Shown here: piece after piece, positions 1 through 9,237 of the stretch
Position numbering within the stretch: position 1 is the first letter of the stretch
Layout: the number at the start of each line of letters is the position of its first letter
Origin: Melioribacteraceae bacterium
Lineage (GTDB): Bacteria; Bacteroidota; Ignavibacteria; Ignavibacteriales; Melioribacteraceae
DNA length: 64,000 nucleotides
Assembly: GCA_016342755.1 (NCBI GenBank)
Contig: JAEINS010000011.1
Location: 62,001-126,000 of the forward strand
Direction of reading: 5' to 3'
Made by a program: the position numbers and the translations under genes
The notes under the pieces: model-generated
The model's input: the letters and a program-made list of their open reading frames with translations, nothing else
Told to the model about the DNA's origin: nothing
The model's database searches: none

Positions 1-171
1 GAGATCAGGATTAAAGAACAGAAGCAGGAATTTGATGAAGAGTTTATTAAACTTGCAAGATCAGTTTATTTTGAAAACGATGTTCGTGCGGAAATAAAAA
101 AGAGAATTAATATTTTAACCGGTTCTGATCTGCATGAAGAGAAAGAGTACGTAGATTATAAGGTGAAATAA
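1..171 (+). CDS. DUF6165-like protein, C-terminal fragment
   Basis: The first 56 codons of the window form an open frame ending in TAA at 169-171; the start lies outside. The visible tail (KLARSVYFENDVR, INILTGSDLHEEK) resembles from memory the end of DUF6165 proteins, small helical proteins often found in lipopolysaccharide glycosyltransferase clusters. The next gene, a GT9 glycosyltransferase, starts 5 bases after the stop, so the two are probably co-transcribed. No catalytic residue can be pointed to. The family call rests on one short stretch and is tentative. Confidence 0.5.
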   Translation, partial: EIRIKEQKQEFDEEFIKLARSVYFENDVRAEIKKRINILTGSDLHEEKEYVDYKVK

Positions 172-176
172 TTGGT

Positions 177-1205
177 TTGGGAATAGTAAAAAAAAATATT
201 GATCTGACAAAAGTAAAAAAAATTCTTGTAATACAAATGGGTCCCATTGGTGATGCTTTTTTGACGACCTCATATTTTCAGACTTTGAAAAGCAAATTTC
301 CCAATGCCGAACTGCATTATTTAATCTTTAAGCGATTCCAGAAAGCTATAAATAAACATCCATTGATAGATAAAACTATTTGTGTCGAAACAAAAAATGG
401 CATTCAGTACCATCTGGAAAGGCTTAGAAAAATCATGGAAATTCGTGATCAGAATTATGATTTGATAATTGATCAGCAGAACATGCAGGTTACCCAGTTT
501 ATGACGCTGTTAAGCGGAGCAAAATATAAGCTTGGTTATGCTGACGGTAATTTTAGTTTTGCATATAATCTAAAAGCTGAGCGCGGTGAAAGAAGATATT
601 CCGCCTCGAAGAAATATGATATTCTTGCGCCTTTGGGAATTGAAGAAGAAAAATATGAATTGTTTTTCAATGTATCGGAAGAATCTAAAAAAAATATTAG
701 TGATTGGCTGAAAGAAAATAATTTAATTGATAATCAATTTATTTGTATATCACCCGGAAGTCCAGTTGAAAAGAAGAAATGGAAATTAGAAAATTATATT
801 GAGCTTGGAAATAAATTATACGAAAAATATAATCTGCCTTTAGTTGTTGTTTGGGCTCCAAACGAAATTGACGATGCTGAAAAAGTTTCGAATTCTATGA
901 AAGGGAAAGCAATATTAGCTTCTAAAACTTCTCTTGAGGAAGTAGTTTCTTTAATTGGCAGAGCACGACTGTTAATTTGCAATGATGGCGGGTTAAATCA
1001 TCTGGCCGTTGCTGCAAAGGCAAAAACTCTGGCAATCTTTGGAAAGACAGAACCAATCGATTGGTCACCGGCCAGCGTATTTAAAACACATCATCATTTA
1101 TATAATGCTAATATTTCTAACAAGGATAAAAACAGTTCATTTGGAATTTCTGTTGATGATGCGTTCAAAAAAATATTAGAAATTATAGGTGATAAAAATG
1201 GTTAA
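177..1205 (+). CDS. GT9 family (heptosyltransferase-like) glycosyltransferase
   Basis: A 342-aa GT-B fold protein of the ADP-heptose:LPS heptosyltransferase family (GT9), expected to add a sugar to the lipid A core on the cytoplasmic face of the inner membrane. The N-terminal GT9 signature is present (IQMGPIGDAFLTT near residue 20), as is the C-terminal donor-site motif CNDGGLNHLAVAAKAKTLAI near residue 270, followed by FGKTEP. The TTG at 177 is used as start; another TTG at 172 is also possible and there is no strong ribosome site. It follows a DUF6165-like tail and overlaps the next gene by 8 bases, which suggests translational coupling. The exact donor and acceptor cannot be read from the sequence. 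Confidence 0.85.
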   Translation: MGIVKKNIDLTKVKKILVIQMGPIGDAFLTTSYFQTLKSKFPNAELHYLIFKRFQKAINKHPLIDKTICVETKNGIQYHLERLRKIMEIRDQNYDLIIDQQNMQVTQFMTLLSGAKYKLGYADGNFSFAYNLKAERGERRYSASKKYDILAPLGIEEEKYELFFNVSEESKKNISDWLKENNLIDNQFICISPGSPVEKKKWKLENYIELGNKLYEKYNLPLVVVWAPNEIDDAEKVSNSMKGKAILASKTSLEEVVSLIGRARLLICNDGGLNHLAVAAKAKTLAIFGKTEPIDWSPASVFKTHHHLYNANISNKDKNSSFGISVDDAFKKILEIIGDKNG

Positions 1206-1947
1206 GAATTTATCGGCTGTTATAATCACCAAAAACGAAGAAACCAATATTGGTAGATGTTTAGAAAGTATTAAAGATTTAGTCTCAGAGATTGTTATTG
1301 TTGATTCTAATTCGACTGATAAAACAATTGAAATTTGTAAAAGTTACGGATGTAATATTTCCCAAATTGAATGGAAGGGATTTGGACTTGCTAAGAAATT
1401 TGCAGTAGATTCCGCAAGTAGCGACTGGGTATTCTCGATTGATGCTGATGAAGAAGTAACACCTGAGTTAGCGAGGGAAATTGAAGTTGTTATGGGAAAT
1501 CCTAAATATAATATTTATAAAATTAAGAGAAATTCATTCTTTCTTGGAAAAAAAATAAAACATTGCGGGTGGGATAATGATTATCCAAAGCGTTTGTTTA
1601 ATAGAAAGTTCGGTAATTTTAATTATGCAATTGTACATGAGACAATTATAATCAATGGCGAACGGGGAACTATTGAAGCACCGCTTAATCATTTTTCTTA
1701 TCCCACTATAAAATTGCATATGGAAAAAATGAATCTGTACAGTGAGCTTGGTGCTGAAGAATATTTTAATGAAGGAAGAAAAACTACTCTTATTTCAGCT
1801 TTACTGAACGGACTGTTTAAGTTTATTAAAATGTACTTTATTAAACTTGGTTTTCTCGACGGAGTTCATGGATTTATATTAAGTGTAAACTCTGCGTACG
1901 GAATTTTTCTTAAATATATAAAATTGTGGGATAAAACTTTAAGGTAA
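1198..1947 (+). CDS. GT2 family glycosyltransferase, WaaE/KdtX-like
   Basis: A 249-aa GT-A enzyme of family 2. The N-terminus (SAVIITKNEETNIGRCL), the IVDSNSTD strand-loop and the metal-binding DADEE (about residue 85) are typical of the LPS core beta-1,4-glucosyltransferase WaaE/KdtX subgroup, including the downstream RNSFFLGKKIKHCGW segment. The ATG at 1198 is preferred over the in-frame GTG at 1189 because AGGTG at 1187-1191 is a well-spaced ribosome site for it. The gene overlaps the upstream GT9 gene by 8 bases and is followed 2 bases later by another GT9 gene, so all three form one LPS-core unit. The sugar transferred is not known. Confidence 0.85.
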   Translation: MVKNLSAVIITKNEETNIGRCLESIKDLVSEIVIVDSNSTDKTIEICKSYGCNISQIEWKGFGLAKKFAVDSASSDWVFSIDADEEVTPELAREIEVVMGNPKYNIYKIKRNSFFLGKKIKHCGWDNDYPKRLFNRKFGNFNYAIVHETIIINGERGTIEAPLNHFSYPTIKLHMEKMNLYSELGAEEYFNEGRKTTLISALLNGLFKFIKMYFIKLGFLDGVHGFILSVNSAYGIFLKYIKLWDKTLR

Positions 1948-1949
1948 TA

Positions 1950-2990
1950 ATGCAAAAGTATAGTCTCACAAATAACAAAAATGAAGAGGTAAAGAGAGTT
2001 CTGGTAATACAGACTGCTTTTATTGGCGATGTTATATTAATAACTCCTTTAATAAGAGGATTAAAAAAAGTTTTCCCCTCGGCAAAAATAGATGTAATGG
2101 TAATTCCGCAAACTTCAGAAATTCTGGATAATAATCCCAATATTAATCAGGTTATATTATTCGATAAAAGATCAAATAAAATAAAAGCTTTTATTAAGAT
2201 TGCCAAAGTGCTAAGAAAAAATAAGTATGATATTGCAATTTCTCCGCACAGTTCGTTAACAACAGCATTATTGATGTTTGTTTCAGACATCCCGGCTAGA
2301 ATTGGTTTTGCCCGGTGGTCTGCCCAATATTTTTTAACTCATAAATTAACTCATATTAAAAATACATTTAAGATTAAAAAAAATTTACATCTTCTTTCTC
2401 CATTTTCTGATGAAGAATTTTCCATTCAGACGGAATTGTTTTTTAGAGAGGGAATGAAACTGAAAGCGGATTTGTTACTTTCTGAATTTGATTCGGATGT
2501 TAAAAAGATAATAGCCGTTGCTCCCGGATCTATGTGGTTTACAAAAAGATGGCCGTTGGAATTTTATAAAGAACTGGTTTCCAAATTATCTAAAAACAAT
2601 TATGGAATTGTTTTTATCGGCAGCAAAGCTGAACATCAAATTTGTGAAGAAGTTGCTCCCGGCAAAAAATTTATTAATCTTTCGGGTAAATTAAATTTAT
2701 TAGAATCAGCAGCTGTAATCAATAAATGCGATCTTATGGTTTGTAACGATAGCGGTGCTATGCATCTTGCCAATGCTGTAAAAACTGATGTCTTTGTTTT
2801 TTTTGGTCCAACAGTTCAGCGGATCGGTTATTCACCAATCGGGAAAAATGATGTGGTTTTTGAAACTGAACTCGAATGCAGACCATGTGGAAGTCACGGT
2901 TCAAAAAAATGCCCGCTTAAACATTTTAATTGTATGAGATCAATAGAACCTGAATTTGTATATAATCAGATTATAAAAAAACTTGAATAA
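1950..2990 (+). CDS. waaF: GT9 family, lipopolysaccharide heptosyltransferase II-like
   Basis: A 346-aa GT9 enzyme closer to WaaF (heptosyltransferase II) than its neighbour. It has IQTAFIGDVILITPLIRGL at the N-terminus, the VAPGSMWFTKRWP segment near residue 190 and the donor-binding CNDSGAMHLANAV near residue 265. A Cys-rich tail (CRPCG, KKCPLKHFNC) is usual for WaaF-type enzymes. It starts at ATG 1950, 2 bases after the GT2 gene stop, with AAGG at 1941-1944 as ribosome site. It probably adds heptose to the inner core; heptosyltransferase subfamily numbers are hard to assign without a tree. Confidence 0.8.
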   Translation: MQKYSLTNNKNEEVKRVLVIQTAFIGDVILITPLIRGLKKVFPSAKIDVMVIPQTSEILDNNPNINQVILFDKRSNKIKAFIKIAKVLRKNKYDIAISPHSSLTTALLMFVSDIPARIGFARWSAQYFLTHKLTHIKNTFKIKKNLHLLSPFSDEEFSIQTELFFREGMKLKADLLLSEFDSDVKKIIAVAPGSMWFTKRWPLEFYKELVSKLSKNNYGIVFIGSKAEHQICEEVAPGKKFINLSGKLNLLESAAVINKCDLMVCNDSGAMHLANAVKTDVFVFFGPTVQRIGYSPIGKNDVVFETELECRPCGSHGSKKCPLKHFNCMRSIEPEFVYNQIIKKLE

Positions 2991-2995
2991 TTAAT

Positions 2996-4039
2996 ATGGT
3001 TTTTTCCTACTACATATATAAATATCCTTATAAGATACTTTGGTATTTGAAAAAAGCCTTTACAAAAAATGACTTAAAAGCTTTTTATTGCGCGGATCCT
3101 TTGGATTATGAAATGTATTTGCACATTGGTAAATATCTTCCTGATGTAAAAATTATTGCAAAGAATTCTAAAACAAGAAAGTATTTTGATAATAAGGGAA
3201 TTGATTTTTTAAGAATGCCGTCGTTTCCTAAGCTTGTTATTATGGGCAGACAGACTCCATATAAATTTCCTGTTGAAGAAATTATTAAAATTGGTTTTGA
3301 TCATGGTCTTTATCAATTTAAAAGATGGACTTCTCCAAAAAATTATAATGGTTTTGATATATATTTTGTTTCGAGCAATAATCAGGTTGAAACGGCAAAA
3401 TCAATGGGCATAAATTCTACTTATGCTGTAGGATACCCAAAATTAGATAATGCGTTTAACGGATTTTATGACGAGAAGTTTTTAAATAATATTAAAGATA
3501 AAAAGAATCTTGATTCAAATAAAAAAACGATAATCTTTACTGCTACATGGGATGTGGCGGGACTTTCGGCAATTGATAAGTGGATTGACAGGATTGAAGA
3601 ACTAAATAACAAGTACAATATTTTAGTTACTGTTCATACATGGACAAAGGAAGTTCACAAAGAAAAATTACGTTCATCAAATAAAATTGTTTTTATTGAG
3701 GAATTTGATCCTACTCCTTATTTAATGTTAGCTGACGTTTTTGTCGGAGATTACAGTTCTATAATTGGAGATTTTTGTTCTCTAAATAAACCGATTATTA
3801 CTTTTAGAGTTCCTAAATCGGATAGAACAATTAATGAAATTGATGAATTAATAAAATCGATTAGTGTACAAGTAGATAATTTTGACGAACTTAAAAATGC
3901 GATTGATATTAGTCTGGAAAACCCGGGCAATAAATCTGAGGAGCGTAAAAAGGCGAATCGGATACTATTTTATAAACTTGATGGCAAAGCCGGGGAACGT
4001 GCGGCTGAGCAGATAAAAAAATATTTCAATAAGTCTTAA
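2996..4039 (+). CDS. CDP-glycerol glycerophosphotransferase-like GT-B protein
   Basis: A 347-aa soluble protein with the layout of the CDP-glycerol glycerophosphotransferase family (Glyphos_transf) or the related UDP-GlcNAc-epimerase-like GT-B fold. The visible motifs are a glycine- and tyrosine-rich VGYPKLDNA near residue 150, TATWDVAG near residue 180, a VTVHTWTKE strand, and the C-terminal DYSSIIGDFCSLNKPII (near residue 252), which matches the conserved DYSS...D site of that family. It starts 5 bases after waaF. In Gram-negative bacteria such proteins may place polyol phosphates on surface glycans, but the substrate here is not known. Confidence 0.65.
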   Translation: MVFSYYIYKYPYKILWYLKKAFTKNDLKAFYCADPLDYEMYLHIGKYLPDVKIIAKNSKTRKYFDNKGIDFLRMPSFPKLVIMGRQTPYKFPVEEIIKIGFDHGLYQFKRWTSPKNYNGFDIYFVSSNNQVETAKSMGINSTYAVGYPKLDNAFNGFYDEKFLNNIKDKKNLDSNKKTIIFTATWDVAGLSAIDKWIDRIEELNNKYNILVTVHTWTKEVHKEKLRSSNKIVFIEEFDPTPYLMLADVFVGDYSSIIGDFCSLNKPIITFRVPKSDRTINEIDELIKSISVQVDNFDELKNAIDISLENPGNKSEERKKANRILFYKLDGKAGERAAEQIKKYFNKS

Positions 4040-4059
4040 AATTAAAAATATTAAAACTT

Positions 4060-5061
4060 CTATAACTCAAATGAACTTTTCTCAGGGTAATATTCGTTAA
4101 GAAATAAATCTATTTTCTTAAGATTTTCTACAGGCGTAAGCGGTGTCTGGTTTAAGCACATTAGCAAAGGTTTGTTCTTTTTAATATACTTCAAATTCGT
4201 TTCTATGTTTTTTTCATGAAGATTTATATAACCGAATGTAAATTTATTAGCAGAAGAAAAATAGCTGCCGAGTTTTTTTTTCTTACTTACCGATCTTAAA
4301 TATTTTGCTTTACCTAATTTTTTTGCGATTGCATAGAAAGAAAAAAGATGAATCATGAGAATATCATCCTTAGTCCTAAAATTATTCTTTGCGGTTTTTA
4401 CAAGCTCATTATTAAACACGTTTTCTAATTCAGCCAAGGCTGATTTAAGAATCGGCTTAGAACCATGTCTGATATTGTAATAAACAGGTTTGTTAAATTT
4501 TTCTTTTATTAAACTTCGTGAATTAACAATTGCATACTGGTGTTCATTTAATTTATCTTTTGATCTTTTGCTAATATCAAAAGCCTTTTTTTTAGGTATT
4601 GGAATTGATTCTGAGACAAATATATAGGGCTTGCCCTTAGAAGTAAAAAAGTGTTCTGGTTTAGATTCCGATCCAAGAAACATATCATCATTAAAATAGA
4701 TGAAATGTTCTGACAGTTTTTTTATATGATGAATTTGGGATTCAATCCCTCTTGCGCTAAAACTAGGCAGCCAGTCGGGATTAGAAAAAATTTCCTTATG
4801 ATCAATAATATTTATTTTGGGATGGCTAATATTTAACCAATCCGGTTTTTGATTATCAGTTATTATAAAAATATTATTTACCCAAGGAGCATATTTATAA
4901 ATCGATCGCAAAGAAAATTTTAATTCATCGTTATCCATAAATCTGGCATTATTATTTGCCTCGGGCAGTACATTACCCAGCCGGCCGGCTGTCTCAATTC
5001 TTTTTTTATTCCAATCAGCATCTGAGCCGTTAACCCAGGTGTAAACTATATCTATTTTCAT
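4060..5061 (-). CDS. Stealth family sugar-1-phosphate transferase
   Basis: A 333-aa Stealth protein. Conserved region 1 (DIVYTWVNGSD, residues 3-13) and region 2 (NARFMDNDELKFSLRSIYKY, then IFIITDNQ and FIYFNDDMFLG) are intact. Family members transfer hexose-1-phosphate units to make capsule or LPS glycans joined by phosphodiesters, and the eukaryotic GlcNAc-1-phosphotransferase shares this core. The gene converges on the LPS-core genes with only 20 bases between stops and no clear terminator. It has its own upstream region of 158 bases shared with the divergent ABC exporter. The sugar is unknown. Confidence 0.85.
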   Translation of the reverse strand: MKIDIVYTWVNGSDADWNKKRIETAGRLGNVLPEANNNARFMDNDELKFSLRSIYKYAPWVNNIFIITDNQKPDWLNISHPKINIIDHKEIFSNPDWLPSFSARGIESQIHHIKKLSEHFIYFNDDMFLGSESKPEHFFTSKGKPYIFVSESIPIPKKKAFDISKRSKDKLNEHQYAIVNSRSLIKEKFNKPVYYNIRHGSKPILKSALAELENVFNNELVKTAKNNFRTKDDILMIHLFSFYAIAKKLGKAKYLRSVSKKKKLGSYFSSANKFTFGYINLHEKNIETNLKYIKKNKPLLMCLNQTPLTPVENLKKIDLFLNEYYPEKSSFEL

Positions 5062-5219
5062 GAAAAGCAGAGTATTATTAACTGAAAAATTTTTATCAAC
5101 AAAAATAGTAAGATTGTATTAATCAAACAAACTTCAATGAGAATATCATCTTTTAACGAGTGGTTATTTATAAGTCTATTGTGTATTTTTAATGTTTTAA
5201 AAATATTTGAAGAGTTATT

Positions 5220-7082
5220 TTGAGCACATATAAAAGAATAGTAAGGTTTTTTTCAGCTTTTTGGAAACATATATCAATAGCAGTAGTCTGTTCTTTTCTT
5301 TATTCAATACTGCATGGAGCTTCGGTTTATTTTGCGATTCCCTTGCTCGATACTTTGTTTATTAAAACTGGTGCTAGTGAAAAAGGAACCAGTATAGTAA
5401 CTCAGGAAAAAACTTCAAGCATTATACCTGATTGGATTAGCAATGTTGTTGACGGTATAAAAGAATCATTTCACAATTTTATTTTTGTTGGCGACACTTC
5501 TGAAATTCTATTTAGGATTTGCATACTTATAGTACTGGCATTTCTTGGCAAGAGTATTTTTGGGTATTTAGAATCATATTATTTGGCATATGTTCAGCAA
5601 GGTGTAATCAAAAAATTTAGAGACGATACTTATAAACATTTACATAAGTTACCCATGAGTTATTTTAAAAATGAACGAACCGGGGACTTAATTTCAAGAA
5701 TTACCAACGATGTAAATGTTATACAAAATAGTTTTAGCGCAGTATTCAAAAGCATTTTTAGAGAGCCTATTACAATTATTGTGTTTACAGCAATTGCACT
5801 TTCAATTAGCTGGAAACTGTTTTTAATATCATCGGTTATTTTACCATTATCAGTTGGTATTATTGGTTTTGTCGGGATAAGATTAAGAAACCAAACGAGA
5901 AAACTTCAACATCAAATTGGAAATATAACAGCGGTTCTTCAGGAAACAATTGCTGGTGTTAAGATTGTTAAAGCCTTTGGAATGGAAAATTATGAAAATG
6001 CAAAATTCATGAATTTCACCAGACGTTATTCTAAAACAGCACTTAAAAAAGTCAGAGTCCAGAATATTTCTTCCCCAATGACGGAAATACTCTCTGTTAT
6101 TGTCGGCGTAATTATTATCTATTACGGTGGAATTCTTGTTATTATTGATCAAACTTTAAAAGCCAGTGAATTCATGGTGTTTTTATTATCAATTTTCCAG
6201 ATGATACCTCCGATGAAAGTAATGGCAACTGTTAATAACAGGATTCAGGAATCAATTGCGGCGGGTGATAGAGTTTTTGAATTATTAGATACCGAACCAT
6301 CAATTAAGAATATAGAAAATCCTAAAAGTATAAAGAGTTTTGAAAACAAACTGCGTTTTGAAAACGTATCATTCCATTATGATGATTCGCCTGAATTAGT
6401 TTTAGATGATGTTTCGTTAGAAGTAAATTATGGAGAAATTATTGCATTTGTCGGCAGCAGCGGAGCCGGAAAAACTACATTGGTCGATTTAATTCCTCGT
6501 TTCTATGATCCAACATCCGGCAGAATTACTATCAATGGTATTGATACAAAAGATTATGATCTAAACGATTTAAGAGAACTAATGGGTATTGTAACTCAGG
6601 AAACTATCTTATTTAATGAAAGCGTTTTTAATAATATAGCTTACGGTCTTTCTGATATTCCGCTCGAAAAGGTAATTAAGGTTGCTAAGGTTGCCAATGC
6701 CCATACATTTATTGAAGAAATGCCAAATGGCTATGATACAGTAGTTGGAGAACACGGTACCAAATTATCCGGCGGACAAAGACAGCGTATATCTATTGCC
6801 AGAGCACTGCTAAAAAATCCGCCAATAATGATTTTTGATGAAGCAACATCGGCACTTGATAATGAATCGGAAGTGCTTGTTCAGGAAGCCATTGAGAATT
6901 TGATGAAAGAGAGAACAACCTTGGTTATTGCCCATAGATTAAGTACAATTCGTAATGCGGATAAAATTATTGTGCTAGATAAAGGAAAGATAGTTCAACT
7001 AGGGAAACATGAACAACTGCTGCAAGACGAACAAGGTATATACAAAAAATTATATGAATTACAGTTTAGATCGAATATATAG
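5220..7082 (+). CDS. ABC exporter, MsbA/LmrA-like half transporter
   Basis: A 620-aa half transporter with six membrane segments in the first ~330 residues and one nucleotide-binding domain. It has Walker A GSSGAGKTT (about residue 411), Q-loop TQETILF, signature LSGGQRQR (about 514), Walker B IMIFDEATSALD (about 536) and switch His in IAHRLST. The type fits MsbA lipid A flippases or related multidrug exporters. Its position next to LPS-core genes favours lipid A or glycolipid export. The start is TTG at 5220, with GAAGAG at 5209-5214 as ribosome site. An unusual ~70-residue loop (residues 40-110) lies between the first two membrane segments. Substrate not proven. Confidence 0.85.
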   Translation: MSTYKRIVRFFSAFWKHISIAVVCSFLYSILHGASVYFAIPLLDTLFIKTGASEKGTSIVTQEKTSSIIPDWISNVVDGIKESFHNFIFVGDTSEILFRICILIVLAFLGKSIFGYLESYYLAYVQQGVIKKFRDDTYKHLHKLPMSYFKNERTGDLISRITNDVNVIQNSFSAVFKSIFREPITIIVFTAIALSISWKLFLISSVILPLSVGIIGFVGIRLRNQTRKLQHQIGNITAVLQETIAGVKIVKAFGMENYENAKFMNFTRRYSKTALKKVRVQNISSPMTEILSVIVGVIIIYYGGILVIIDQTLKASEFMVFLLSIFQMIPPMKVMATVNNRIQESIAAGDRVFELLDTEPSIKNIENPKSIKSFENKLRFENVSFHYDDSPELVLDDVSLEVNYGEIIAFVGSSGAGKTTLVDLIPRFYDPTSGRITINGIDTKDYDLNDLRELMGIVTQETILFNESVFNNIAYGLSDIPLEKVIKVAKVANAHTFIEEMPNGYDTVVGEHGTKLSGGQRQRISIARALLKNPPIMIFDEATSALDNESEVLVQEAIENLMKERTTLVIAHRLSTIRNADKIIVLDKGKIVQLGKHEQLLQDEQGIYKKLYELQFRSNI

Positions 7083-7090
7083 GTGACTAA

Positions 7091-7975
7091 TTGAAGTTAG
7101 GAATTGTACCAAACATATCAAAATCGAATATTGTAATTGTTGTTCTGGAACTAATTAAAAAATTAACAGAAAACAATATCAGTTACTTGATAAGTAATCA
7201 GTTATTGAACCTTGATGATTCTTCGATAACAAAAATTGATAAATCCGTTTTTGCTGATAACAAAAAATTATATGCTGATAGCGATATTATTGTTTCGATA
7301 GGCGGTGATGGTACTATGCTTACTACGGCTTACGAAGCTAGAGATTATGCAACGCCTTTAGCCGGAGTTAATTTTGGTAAATTAGGATTTCTTGCGGAAT
7401 TTGAAATAAGCAATATTGACGGGCTTATAAATGATATAAAAACCAAGAACTATATTATTGAAGATAGAATGGTTCTGGAAGCCAAATTAAAAGGCAACGG
7501 TGATGATCTGCTTTATGCAATTAATGATATTGTGATTGATAAAGGCAGATGGCCGAAGATGATTGAACTTACAATTAAAATTGATAATGATTATGTCTCT
7601 AAGTTTTCGGCTGACGGAGTAATAATTGCAACTCCAACCGGCTCAACCGGATATTCGCTTTCAGCAAACGGCCCTATTGTAACGCCTAATTCAGATGTTA
7701 TAACTATAAACCCTATATCACCGCATACATTAACAATGCGGCCTCTAATTATTCCGAGCGATCAGAAAATTGAAATCAGTATAAACTCTCCAGACTCAAA
7801 GGCTCAAATTAATTGTGACGGTCAAAGGGTAAATTTATTTGATCAGCCGGTTACATTGGAAGTATATAAAAGTGAAAATCCAGTTAAGCTTATTCATTCA
7901 AAATCTACCAGCTACTTTGAGATTTTAAGGAAAAAACTTTTCTGGGGAATAGATAGCAGAAAACCATCAAATTAA
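7091..7975 (+). CDS. nadK: NAD kinase
   Basis: A 294-aa ATP/polyphosphate-dependent NAD kinase that phosphorylates NAD to NADP in the cytoplasm. It shows the diagnostic SIGGDGTML loop (about residue 72), NDIVIDKG (about 145) and the glycine-rich DGVIIATPTGSTGYSLSAN segment (about 173-191). TTG at 7091 is the likely start, with a strong AGGTGA ribosome site at 7081-7086. That site begins right at the stop of the ABC exporter, so the two genes are coupled, although no functional link is known. Confidence 0.95.
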   Translation: MKLGIVPNISKSNIVIVVLELIKKLTENNISYLISNQLLNLDDSSITKIDKSVFADNKKLYADSDIIVSIGGDGTMLTTAYEARDYATPLAGVNFGKLGFLAEFEISNIDGLINDIKTKNYIIEDRMVLEAKLKGNGDDLLYAINDIVIDKGRWPKMIELTIKIDNDYVSKFSADGVIIATPTGSTGYSLSANGPIVTPNSDVITINPISPHTLTMRPLIIPSDQKIEISINSPDSKAQINCDGQRVNLFDQPVTLEVYKSENPVKLIHSKSTSYFEILRKKLFWGIDSRKPSN

Positions 7976-8007
7976 TTCTAATATTATTCTGGAAATAAAT
8001 AGTAATT

Positions 8008-9201
8008 ATGATTGAACCAAAAATATTTTACAGGAAACTTGATTCTATTCAGAATCAGATTGGCAAACAAACAACTGGCAAGGATTTTCTTTTTCATATT
8101 GCCAAAGAATTAGAAAACTTGCTTGGGAAAGATCTCCACCTCACAAATGGAGTTATTTACGAAAAAAATGAAGACGAATTTATTTTAATTTCGAATCATG
8201 ATAATAGATCGACCAGGATTAAAGAAAACATTGCTATCGAATCGAAATCAATTCAGACACTACTTCAAAACAAGATATACATTTATGACAGTAAGGAAAT
8301 GACTTTTGAAGGCTGGCAGGATTTAAATAATGAATATACTATCCCGGCGGCCTTAACCGTAAGTAGTCCGGAAAATAGATGGATAATATTATTTGAGCTT
8401 AAAGACGGCTGGGAAAGGGAAGACGTTGAGTTTTGTCTTAACGCTGTTAGAACTGCCCTGAATTATAGATTAGTTTCAGATTCTGTAAAAAATGATATGG
8501 AACAGGCTGTACAGATTCAAAAGAGTTTACTGCCGCAAGAAGCACCGGAAATAAAGGGCTTAGACATTGCCGGTAATTCGATTCCCGCAGAATTGGTTGG
8601 AGGCGACTTATATGATTACTTTGATTTTGGAAATGATTGTCTTGGCTTTTGTGTTGGCGATGCAAGCGGACATGGTCTGCCAGCGGCTTTAGTTGCGCGT
8701 GATGCGGTAACCGGGCTTAGAATGGGCTTAGAAAAGCATATGAAGATGGTTCACACACTGAAGAAACTAAATACCGTAATCTATAAGAGTGTTTACTCAT
8801 CAAGATTTATTTCGCTTTTTTATGCTGAGCTTGAACAGGATGGGAACTTATTTTATGTAAACGCTGGTCATCCATCTCCTATACTTGTTAAGGACAACAC
8901 CGTAGAAGAACTGGATTCAACGGGATTAATCTTTGGTGCTTTACCGGAAATTGATTTAAGAAGATCATTTACAAGAATGGAAAAAGGATCTGTCCTGACT
9001 TTGTTTAGCGACGGAATAATTGAAAGAAGCAATAATAACGGTGAAGATTTTAGTGTGAAAAGATTAACAAACGTTATTATTGAAAATCAGAAATTACCGG
9101 CTAGTGAAATTAGAGATAAAATATTTGAAGAAGTTTTTTCTTTTGGAAATAATTGCAGTTGGGAAGATGATGTTACGGTTGTAGTTATTAAAAGATTATA
9201 A
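8008..9201 (+). CDS. SpoIIE/RsbU-type PP2C serine phosphatase with GAF-like N-terminus
   Basis: A 397-aa regulator. Residues ~1-160 look like a GAF-type sensory domain. Residues ~170-397 are a PP2C-like SpoIIE phosphatase with a short helix linker (VQIQKSLLPQEAPEI), GGDLYDYF, VGDASGHGLPAAL, LFSDGIIE and DDVTVVV, which supply the metal-binding aspartates. Proteins of this type dephosphorylate anti-anti-sigma factors in partner-switching pathways. No anti-sigma kinase or STAS gene is adjacent, so its target is elsewhere. The gene ends 6 bases before a strong terminator. Confidence 0.85.
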   Translation: MIEPKIFYRKLDSIQNQIGKQTTGKDFLFHIAKELENLLGKDLHLTNGVIYEKNEDEFILISNHDNRSTRIKENIAIESKSIQTLLQNKIYIYDSKEMTFEGWQDLNNEYTIPAALTVSSPENRWIILFELKDGWEREDVEFCLNAVRTALNYRLVSDSVKNDMEQAVQIQKSLLPQEAPEIKGLDIAGNSIPAELVGGDLYDYFDFGNDCLGFCVGDASGHGLPAALVARDAVTGLRMGLEKHMKMVHTLKKLNTVIYKSVYSSRFISLFYAELEQDGNLFYVNAGHPSPILVKDNTVEELDSTGLIFGALPEIDLRRSFTRMEKGSVLTLFSDGIIERSNNNGEDFSVKRLTNVIIENQKLPASEIRDKIFEEVFSFGNNCSWEDDVTVVVIKRL

Positions 9202-9207
9202 ATATGC

Positions 9208-9237
9208 GGGACGCAAATTCTGCGTCCCAAATTTTTT
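9208..9237 (+). terminator. Rho-independent terminator after the SpoIIE phosphatase
   Basis: GGGACGCA at 9208-9215 pairs perfectly with TGCGTCCC at 9221-9228 around a 5-base loop, followed by six T residues at 9232-9237. It serves the plus-strand gene ending at 9201. On the minus strand the T tract is weak, so it is at most a partial stop for the convergent heme operon. Confidence 0.85.

Noticed and set aside
1189-1197. Upstream GTG start for the GT2 gene
   Set aside because: ATG at 1198 has AGGTG at good spacing; the GTG would place that ribosome site inside the gene.
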